DNA from: an uncultured Eubacteriales bacterium
Lineage (GTDB): Bacteria > Bacillota > Clostridia > Christensenellales > Aristaeellaceae
Length of the DNA stretch: 11,268 nt
Reading direction: 5' to 3'
Assembly: GCA_900553295.1 (NCBI GenBank)
Contig: USCR01000076.1
Span: 1 to 11,268 of the forward strand
Shown here: in pieces, positions 1 to 5,500 of the stretch
How positions within the stretch are numbered: the first letter of the stretch is position 1
Layout of the letters: every line of letters starts with the position of its first letter
Made by a program: the position numbers and the translations under genes
The notes under the pieces: generated by a model
Database searches by the model: none
Told to the model about the DNA's origin: nothing
What the model saw: only the letters and a program-made list of their open reading frames with translations

Positions 1-73
1 CGCCTACTGCCTCGGCAAGCTCTTCTTGGGATAGCTTTCGCGCCTTGCGAAGCTCTTTGATTTTTGTTTTCAA
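1..73 (-). CDS. XRE/Cro-C1-type helix-turn-helix transcriptional regulator, N-terminal 24 residues only
   Basis: The gene runs off the left edge, so only the N-terminus is visible. Reading the minus strand from TTG at 73-71 gives MKTKIKELRKARKLSQEELA followed by EAVG. This is the classic first helix plus start of the helix-turn-helix of small Cro/C1-type DNA-binding proteins; LSQEELA is the typical second helix. The start is set by GGAGGT (minus strand, 86-81) seven bases before the TTG. The nearby ATG at 78-76 is in another frame and reaches a stop after two codons. The upstream promoter is covered by three tandem palindromes, so the protein is probably an autorepressor. Whether it belongs to the host or the phage cannot be decided from 24 residues. 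It lies on the tRNA 5' side, which favours host or a neighbouring element. The family call is firm; the target and biological role are unknown. Confidence 0.85.
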   Translation of the reverse strand, partial: MKTKIKELRKARKLSQEELAEAVG

Positions 74-89
74 GCCATGCACCTCCGTA

Positions 90-155
90 TTGCAAAGTAT
101 GCTTTGCAAAAACAGTATAGCACGCTTTGCATCTTTTGTAAAGCATGCTTTGCAT
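90..155. promoter_or_regulatory. Three tandem 20-bp palindromic operators with 23-bp periodicity
   Basis: Three sites begin at 90, 113 and 136, each 20 bp long and separated by 3 bp. Site 1 is TTGCAAAGTATGCTTTGCAA, with perfect 8-bp arms. Site 2 is CAGTATAGCACGCTTTGCAT and site 3 is TTGTAAAGCATGCTTTGCAT. The right arm CTTTGCA(A/T) is kept in all three. The left arm deviates in sites 2 and 3 at the bases that form the promoter hexamers of the regulator gene. The 23-bp spacing is about two helical turns, which suits side-by-side dimers on one face of the DNA. Binding by the adjacent XRE protein is inference from position and symmetry. Confidence 0.75.
114..142 (-). promoter_or_regulatory. Promoter of the XRE regulator gene, embedded in the operators
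   Basis: On the minus strand, TTTACA (142-137) is followed after exactly 17 bp by TATACT (119-114). Both are close to the sigma-70/SigA consensus. Transcription would start about 35 bases upstream of the TTG start codon. The -35 lies inside operator site 3 and the -10 inside site 2, so repressor binding would block RNA polymerase directly. Confidence 0.75.
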
Positions 156-261
156 TTTTATTTGCTTTTCCAGCTACCCTGCCTGGACGCAGGCGCCATC
201 GCGCGCAAGCTATTCTCTCACGCTCCGGAAGCAGATGTCCACCCCGTGGTGCAACTGCGCG

Positions 262-291
262 TTGACTTCTTCCACCCGGGCATGGTATAAT
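262..291 (+). promoter_or_regulatory. Promoter of the tRNA-Leu gene
   Basis: TTGACT (262-267) and a perfect TATAAT (286-291) are separated by 18 bp, with an extended -10 TG at 283-284. The predicted start falls around 298-301, only a few bases before the mature tRNA 5' end at 302. The precursor leader would therefore be very short. This is a strong SigA-type promoter, as expected for a stable RNA gene. Confidence 0.85.
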
Positions 292-301
292 AATAAAGTA
301 C

Positions 302-607
302 GCTGATGTGGTGGAATGGCAGACACCGGGGACTTTTGCAAACGCAGCAAGAGCACGGAGCCGGGAAACCGCTCCGATGAATGCCGGCTAATTCGGCGAA
401 TACCCCTCCGGGGCAACGCCGAGCTAATCCAGCGGCCTTCCGCTGGCCATGTGTAGAGACTATACACCGGCGGCCTACACCCGCATTGCGGGCATGGTCA
501 AGACATAGTCCAGACCACAACGCGCCTGGCGCGGCTATGGCAACATAGAGTGGCAAGAAAATCCCCTGCCTCAAAAGGGCGTGCGGGTTCGAGTCCCGCC
601 ATCAGCA
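302..607 (+). tRNA. trnL-UAA: tRNA-Leu(UAA) interrupted by a group I intron
   Basis: The exons are 302-335 (34 nt) and 558-607 (50 nt), giving an 84-nt class II tRNA. The acceptor stem GCTGATG (302-308) pairs perfectly over 7 bp with CATCAGC (600-606), and the discriminator is A607; no CCA is encoded. The D-stem is GTG/CAC (311-313/324-326) with a GG-containing loop. The anticodon stem GGGGA (328-332) pairs with TCCCC (562-566). After splicing, the 7-nt loop C-T-T-A-A-A-A carries anticodon TAA, so the tRNA reads UUA leucine codons. A long variable arm (567-582) with stem GCCT/GGGC fits leucine. The T-arm is GCGGG-TTCGAGT-CCCGC (583-599). A promoter and terminator flank the gene. The 3' end faces the phage genes, the usual geometry when a tRNA 3' end serves as attachment site. 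The absence of CCA fits many Firmicutes tRNAs only loosely and is not diagnostic. Confidence 0.95.
336..557 (+). ncRNA. Group I self-splicing intron (IC3-like) within the tRNA-Leu(UAA) anticodon
   Basis: The 222-nt intron lies between U34 and A35 of the anticodon. The 5' splice site follows T335 and the intron ends in G557 (omega-G). P1 can be drawn as CTT|TTGC (333-339) with GCAAGAG (347-353), giving the required U-G wobble at T335-G351. The core is clear. P4 uses TCGGCG with CGCCGA and P6 is CCAGCGG/CCGCTGG. The R element TGTAGAGACTATACACCGGC and the S element AAGACATAGTCC form P7 as GACTAT/ATAGTC. P3 can form TGCCGG/CCGGCG. P2 (CGGAGC/GCTCCG) encloses a GAAA loop, P8 is CCCGC/GCGGG, and a P9-type hairpin CTATG-GCAA-CATAG has a GNRA loop. 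There is no homing endonuclease ORF. Insertion site and core match the intron family known from cyanobacterial and plastid tRNA-Leu and from the Azoarcus tRNA-Ile intron. Splicing activity is inferred. Confidence 0.93.
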
Positions 608-619
608 CGCATCCCCAAG

Positions 620-642
620 CCGCGAGCAATCGCGGTTTTTTT
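620..642 (+). terminator. Intrinsic terminator of the tRNA-Leu gene
   Basis: CCGCGA (620-625), loop GCAA and TCGCGG (630-635) form a perfect 6-bp GC-rich stem with a GNRA loop. It is followed at once by seven T residues (636-642). It starts 13 bases after the mature tRNA 3' end. Confidence 0.85.
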
Positions 643-730
643 CATTTCCCCAGGAATTTCAAGGCTTTCATGCGTTTCACTTCCTTTCATTCCTTTCATA
701 TTTTTTCTTTTGTTTTATCGTTTTTCTAAA

Positions 731-754
731 AAATGTGACACGAAATGTGACATG
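731..754. repeat. 12-bp tandem direct repeat near the tRNA/phage junction
   Basis: AAATGTGACACG (731-742) is followed immediately by AAATGTGACATG (743-754), differing at one base. The surrounding 643-755 stretch is AT-rich, carries no gene I can support, and also has several TTTCA-type short repeats (about 665-699). Tandem copies of a short motif beside a tRNA-facing phage end resemble integrase arm-binding sites, but no integrase is in the window. The role is therefore a guess. Confidence 0.45.
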
Positions 755-760
755 AAAAAC

Positions 761-791
761 GCGCCCGGGAACATCCCCCGGGCGCATTTTT
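761..791. terminator. Bidirectional intrinsic terminator between lysis cassette and tRNA
   Basis: GCGCCCGGG (761-769) and CCCGGGCGC (777-785) form a perfect 9-bp stem with a 7-nt loop. On the minus strand it is followed by GTTTTT, ending the holin transcript just after its stop codon (793-791). On the plus strand it is followed by ATTTTTT, so it would also stop any readthrough from the tRNA side. It separates the two converging transcripts. Confidence 0.85.
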
Positions 792-1231
792 TACATGCAT
801 GCATTTTCATCAGGCGGCTTGTCTCCCGAAATCTTTTCCCCCGCCATAATCTGCTGCAAATCGAGTTCCTTCCACGCCGCCCGCAGCGCATCCATCACCG
901 CATCGCTATCAATATTAAATCCCCGCTCCGCCATCTTCTGCAAGGCAAGCTCCCATTTTTCTTCCCCACAGTAGCGCCCCAGCAGCGCCTCCACCGCACC
1001 AACCACAATCTTTGCCGCGTCGCTCAGGTCCCGCTGCTCCAGCCAGGGCCGCACATGCTTCACCCATACCTGCCGCAAGCACGCTCCCAGGAACGCCGCC
1101 GCCGTTCCGATCACCGCCACCACCAGCGCCGTCCAGTCTACGGTCACCACCGCTTCCCCTTGTTCCGCCAGCGCTAGCACCGGCAGGCACAACAGCGCTA
1201 TTACCATCCAGATTGCCATTGCCTTTTTCAT
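791..1231 (-). CDS. Phage holin, LLH-type (two hydrophobic segments)
   Basis: This 146-residue protein probably forms the membrane lesion that releases or activates the endolysin. Residues 4-22 are a hydrophobic N-terminus ending in ALALA-EQGEA, which looks like a cleavable signal peptide or a first membrane helix. Residues 33-52 (WTALVVAVIGTAAAFLGACL) form a clear membrane span. The cytoplasmic part has DAAKIVVGAVEALLGRY, followed by KWELALQKMAERGFNIDSD and a final helix around AVMDALRAAWKEL. This layout fits phage holins of the LLH family: an adenine/alanine-rich helix, then 'K...A...L...G..I....V...I.AAV'. The start ATG is preceded by AAGGAGGAGG, and its ATGA overlaps the previous gene's stop, implying translational coupling. 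A strong terminator follows the stop codon. The family call rests on pattern recognition without a search; a generic phage holin is the safe reading. Confidence 0.75.
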   Translation of the reverse strand: MKKAMAIWMVIALLCLPVLALAEQGEAVVTVDWTALVVAVIGTAAAFLGACLRQVWVKHVRPWLEQRDLSDAAKIVVGAVEALLGRYCGEEKWELALQKMAERGFNIDSDAVMDALRAAWKELDLQQIMAGEKISGDKPPDENACM

Positions 1232-1647
1232 GCGTCCTCCTCCTTCTCCGGCTTGTCCGCAAGCCGCAAAATCTCTTCCTCGTAGTGCTCAGACAGGTGA
1301 TTCCTCCCCTTGGCCCGGTAGGATGCGTGCATCTTGCATAGCATCTCCTTCTTCGCCCCTGGGCACCATCCCCGCGACGTGTAGAAGTCCTGTGCCTGGC
1401 TCAGCCGCTCATATTGCAAGTCTCCTATATCATCGGAAAGCCAGCCCAGGGCTGTGGTTATCTCCCCCAGACGGCCTCGCAGCTCCTCCCGGAACTCCGC
1501 TTTCTCCTTCCGCTCCTTTTCTTTGCCTTCCTTCCGCTTGCGCACCCACTGCTTCATAGGCTTTACCAGGATCAGTGCCACCAGCCCCAATATGGTGCTG
1601 ATGTACCCCGCCGCTTCCCCGTATTGCTCCAACCACTGCACCGGCAT
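1228..1647 (-). CDS. Lysis-cassette membrane protein with charged coiled-coil tail
   Basis: This is a 139-residue protein if started at ATG 1647-1645. A GTG sits one codon earlier (1650-1648) and another GTG three codons later (1641-1639). AAGGGGGG immediately upstream can serve any of these, so the exact start is uncertain. One membrane span lies near the N-terminus (YISTILGLVALILV). It is followed by a very basic stretch (KQWVRKRKEGKEKERKEKAE), then a helix, then a conserved-looking tail rich in aromatic and charged residues (QDFYTSRGWCPGAKKEM, then YRAKGRNHLSEHYEE). The tail recalls short Firmicute phage proteins encoded beside holin and endolysin. I cannot name its function; a holin accessory or antiholin is plausible from position. 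Its start overlaps the endolysin stop, and its own stop overlaps the holin start by four bases. Confidence 0.75.
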   Translation of the reverse strand: MPVQWLEQYGEAAGYISTILGLVALILVKPMKQWVRKRKEGKEKERKEKAEFREELRGRLGEITTALGWLSDDIGDLQYERLSQAQDFYTSRGWCPGAKKEMLCKMHASYRAKGRNHLSEHYEEEILRLADKPEKEEDA

Positions 1648-2441
1648 CACCCCCCTTGCAGCAGGTTGCCCAGGGCCTCATACACCGCCTGCAAGGCCGC
1701 CCGCTGCACGGTAATCAATTCCCCGCCAGCACTTCCGGATGAACTTCCCGCAGCTGGCAGCTCCTGCGCATCCATCTTCAGGTATTCCACCATCATGTAG
1801 CCCGTGCGCCCCTGATGCCGTACTTTTGCCCATTCGCCTTCCACATATGCCACCTGGACCTTGTCCCCCACAGGAACCTTCCAATACAGCCCGTCCGTTT
1901 GGCTGGGCGTGCTGCGCATTTTAACATCATCGCCGCTGTCCGCCACTACCGTGGCCGTCTGCGCCATGGTTTCCACCCCCTCCGTGCCGTCGTAGTCCAC
2001 CTTCTCCAGCCGCCCCCGGTACGTCCATTTGCCCAGCTTCGTATCCCGCACAATGCCCGGACTGGTGCAGTGGGTAATCTCCAGGGGACTGGTGGCCGTG
2101 ACTACCCCCACGTGGTAATAGTCCCGCTGATCCGGGTCGTTTTTGTACCGCTCCGGCAGCGCGTACCCCACTTCCCCCGGCATCCGGGCCTTATACACCG
2201 CGTCACCCAGATTCAGCTCCCCGGCATCCATCACCGGCAGCAGCTCCCGCATCTCGTACCTTGCACTGTAATTGCTCCCGTGTATCCCCGTCCAGCTGCC
2301 CCCTGCCCGGCGGATGGCCCCGATAATCAGCCCGATGCAATCACAGGCACCGTTTGACCCGTCCTTGCCCTCCTGATAGACAATATCAGTCGCCGCAATC
2401 TCCTCCACCTTCTCCAGAAACCGTTCCCGCGTTATGCCCAA
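1647..2441 (-). CDS. Endolysin: NlpC/P60 cysteine peptidase/amidase with SH3 cell-wall-binding domain
   Basis: The protein cleaves peptidoglycan stem peptides or amide bonds to lyse the host. Numbering from the GTG at 2450, the NlpC/P60 domain covers about residues 5-155. It has the catalytic cysteine in GACDCIGL (C38), the histidine in YYHVGVVT (H113), and a probable third polar residue in EITHCTSP. An SH3b-like domain follows at about 164-228 (VKMRSTPSQTDGLYWKVPVG, then WAKVRHQGRTGYM). A Gly/Ser linker then leads to a short helical tail (ITVQRAALQAVYEALGNLL). There is no signal peptide, so it depends on the holin. I place the start at TTG 2441-2439, because the AGGAGG at 2455-2450 abuts the GTG (2450) but lies eight bases from the TTG. 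That gives 264 residues. The stop overlaps the next gene. A terminator sits just upstream. The family is firm; the exact bond cut is not determined. Confidence 0.9.
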   Translation of the reverse strand: MGITRERFLEKVEEIAATDIVYQEGKDGSNGACDCIGLIIGAIRRAGGSWTGIHGSNYSARYEMRELLPVMDAGELNLGDAVYKARMPGEVGYALPERYKNDPDQRDYYHVGVVTATSPLEITHCTSPGIVRDTKLGKWTYRGRLEKVDYDGTEGVETMAQTATVVADSGDDVKMRSTPSQTDGLYWKVPVGDKVQVAYVEGEWAKVRHQGRTGYMMVEYLKMDAQELPAAGSSSGSAGGELITVQRAALQAVYEALGNLLQGG

Positions 2442-2469
2442 CCGTTCCACCTCCTGCGCTCAGGGTAGC

Positions 2470-2499
2470 AAAAAAGGCGGGGCCGCAAAACCCCGCCTT
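2470..2499 (-). terminator. Intrinsic terminator after the giant virion gene, upstream of the lysis cassette
   Basis: On the minus strand AAGGCGGGG (2499-2491, reading leftwards) pairs over 9 bp with CCCCGCCTT (2482-2474) around an 8-nt loop. It runs into a T-tract of six (2475-2470). The hairpin begins three bases after the TGA stop of the giant gene. Only about 14 bases separate the T-tract from the endolysin ribosome binding site, so there is no room for a separate promoter. The lysis genes therefore appear to need readthrough or antitermination. Confidence 0.85.
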
Positions 2500-2502
2500 C
2501 TT

Positions 2503-5500
2503 TCAGTCCTTCCACCCGTTGATGGTTTTCTGGGAGAATCCCATGCTTACCAGGTTCTTTTCCAGGTCTGCATATTCTCCGCTGTCGTATGCGTCCATGA
2601 ACGCGTCCTTGGCCCAGTTGTACAGCTTGTCCCATAGCCTGTCCCCGTCCTCCGCCTGGTTCAGGTATTTCAATACCTGCCGCGCCGTGTTCAGGTCTCC
2701 GCTTTCCACGCTGTTTTCATAGATACTGTGCGCCTTGTTCACGGCCTTTTGAGGAATTTCCTCCGTCGTTAATCCCGCGCCGGTGTTCAGCATCAGTCCC
2801 GCCAACTGTCGCGCCGTGGATGTATTTCCTTCGGCCAGGGCCATCACATAGGCTTCTCCGTATGCATTCCATACTTTGTCCCGTATCTGTTTCTGGTTCA
2901 TCCCCGCTTCCATCTGCCGGGTGATCTGCGTTTTCAGCCTGTTCACGTCCCGGGCCTCCACCGCGGCGTCCCAGTCCGCTTTCAGGCTGTCTACCCGCCA
3001 CTCCTTGAAGCTGTCCTCCGTGTAGCCCACGGCCAACCCCTTGAGCATGGCTGCAATGCTCTGGGCCTGGGTCTTGTTCCCCGCGTTCCATGCCTCCGTA
3101 TAGCTTGCCTTGTAGTCCTGGGTCAGCTTGCTCCGCAGGTCGCTGTCCGTGTACCCCTCCTTTTTCATGGCCGCAATCACCGTCCGTACCTGCCCGGCGT
3201 CCCCGCTCTCGATGGCTTCCCGGTAGTCCGCGTTCATTTCATCCCGCGGCCACTTGGCAATGCTCTCCTCTGTGTAGCCCACATCCAATCCCAGCAGCAG
3301 GTCGCTGATTTTCTTCATGGCCGCTGTGTCTCCCTTTTCCCACGCCGCCACATATTCCTTTCGGTAGGCCTCCGTCAACCCCGAACGTATGGTGCTTTCT
3401 TCCTTCGATTCTTTCAACCGTCCCAGCAGATAGTCCGCTTCCGCCTGGTCCCCCCGCTGGATGGCTTCCAGCAAATCCTTGGTGCTGAACAGGTCCGCGT
3501 CATCGTCCGTCAGCTCGTCCAGCAGCATCTCCCAGGTCTGCGCCTCCGGCTCCTCGGTCGCCTTCTTCCTGCTGTCCAGTACGCTGTCCACCATGCTCAC
3601 CGCGGCCTTTTGTCCAATGCCCAGACGCACCAGCTCCAGCACATGCTTTTCATACTCGCTGTACTTTCCCTGTTCGTAGGCGTCCGCAGCCTTGGTCACC
3701 AGCTCCTCGCTGCCCCGCAGCCTGCTCTTGAATCCGCTGGCAATTCCGTCCACCGTCGCGCCCGTTTCCAGCATCGCCGTCGCTACCTGCTGGAACTCCT
3801 CGCCAGTCCCGCCAGCATACCAGGCATCCAGCAGCAGGTCATAGAATACCGCCGGGCTTGCCCGCCTGCTGTCGCCCTCCTGCTTGGTGTAGACATAGTT
3901 CTTTGTGGCCGCCTGCAACCGCGTGGCAAAAGGCTTGCTCTTGTCCCATGCCGTCCCCGCCAGGGTATCCCGCTGCAACGTCTTGACCAGCGTGGTAAAC
4001 AGCGCCTTGCCGTCCCGGTAAGCGTTCCCAAGGCCCAGCCCCGTGGCGTTGCTTACCACCTGCAATCCCCGATACCACGCCATTTCATAGTCGCCCTTGC
4101 CCAGCGCCTGCCACATCCGCGTAATGGAATCCAGCAGCGCGCTGTCCATGCTGCTGCTGTTGTACGTCTCCCCTGTGATGAAGCTCCCCAGCCAGTTGCC
4201 CACCAGGGGCAGCAGACCTGTGGCGTTGTCCAGCAGGTTGGGCAGGAAGGCTTCCAGGTACTTTTGACCAAACCCCCGCACGCCCACGGTCACCGTCTTG
4301 CCGTTTTCGTCCTTCTCCTTCTTCTCGTCGTCGTCGTCCCGCATCGCCGATATAAGGGACTTGGCCGCCGCCGCCGCAACGGAGGACAGCACCACCGACG
4401 CGCTGGTGCGTATCATCTGGTTTCTCGCCCGCTTGATGGCCGCCTTGTTCCCGCTCCGCCAGGCCTCTTTCAGATCCCAGCCTGCCCGCCATAGCATGTT
4501 GTATTGCTTGAACGGCTCCGACATGAACGACGTCCACAGCCTCGCCAGCCCCTTTTCCGTGGCCAGCTCCGTGCGCTGGAATATGCTGTCCACCACCTGC
4601 GTCTGGTCGATCACCTCCGTGAACCGCTCCCCGCAGCGTCGGAAGTATGCCTCCGTCCCGCGCGTCAGCCCCGATTTCGCCGCCACTTCCCGCTTCACCG
4701 CTTCCCAGATCATCGTGAAGGCCAGCTCGTCGCCTTTCTGGGAAAGGTATCCCAGGGCGTCGTCCAGCTTGCCCATGGCCGTCTGCCGCACCCGGTCATA
4801 CGTTCCCCGGGTCATGTTCGTGTCAAAGTAACCCCAGCTTTTTTGCGTGGCAATGGGCGCCCAGTCCATGATCTCCGTATAGCTCTTTTTCATTTTTGCC
4901 GCCGACAGCGCCCCCGCGCCCATACCCTTTACCAGGTACTTGGCGTCGATCAGCGCGTAGGCCCGCAAAACCGCCGTTGCCTGCTGGCTGGCCACGGACA
5001 GGTTGCCGCCCACCGCCGCGCCCTTGGCGCCGCCCACCAGCTTGTTCACCAGCGCGCTGCCCATCTCAGACTTGGCGTTCCCGTTCAGCCGGCGCAGGAA
5101 GGAAAGGATATAGTCCGGCACCTGGTTCCCGTACCGCTCCTGCATCACGCTCCTCACCGTGTCGTTGTCCGTTTTGTAGTTCATCAGCCGCGTCATGTCC
5201 TCAATGGGCAGCACAAAGGCGTTGTAGTCGCTCATCTGCTCCATGTGCGCCGCCCACATCTCTACAAAGTTCTGCACCTCCAACGGATTGGACGCCTGCT
5301 GCGCCAGGGGCTTGGTGAAGCTCCCCAGCTTCAGCCGGTTCTCCTGCTGGCTGGCCGGGTCCGTGCGCAGGTAGTTCCGCGCCACCTTGAAGGGCACATA
5401 GTAGCTTTCCTTGAACTTCTCCACCCCGTACAGCTCCCGCGTCACCTGGTTGCCCCATTCCGCCGTGTCCCTGGACAGGAATTGCACCATGTGGTCCACA

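Noticed and set aside
90..155. CRISPR-like array, because of regularly spaced repeats
   Set aside because: The repeats are palindromic operators with 3-bp gaps, not repeats separated by unique spacers, and they sit on a promoter.
156..261. Possible small gene or remnant between the operators and the tRNA promoter
   Set aside because: Minus-strand reading gives a protein-like stretch (ARVEEVNAQLHHGVDICF) but with stops on both sides, no start and no ribosome binding site. I see nothing supportable here except a short CCTGC/GCAGG hairpin.
210..574. Minus-strand frames of 85 and 118 codons across the tRNA
   Set aside because: They read the antisense strand of the tRNA and its group I intron, whose structure fully explains the sequence.
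581..1177. A 198-codon plus-strand frame beginning MRVRVPPSA
   Set aside because: It starts inside the tRNA T-arm (a well-known tRNA translation artefact), crosses two terminators and lies antisense to the holin gene.
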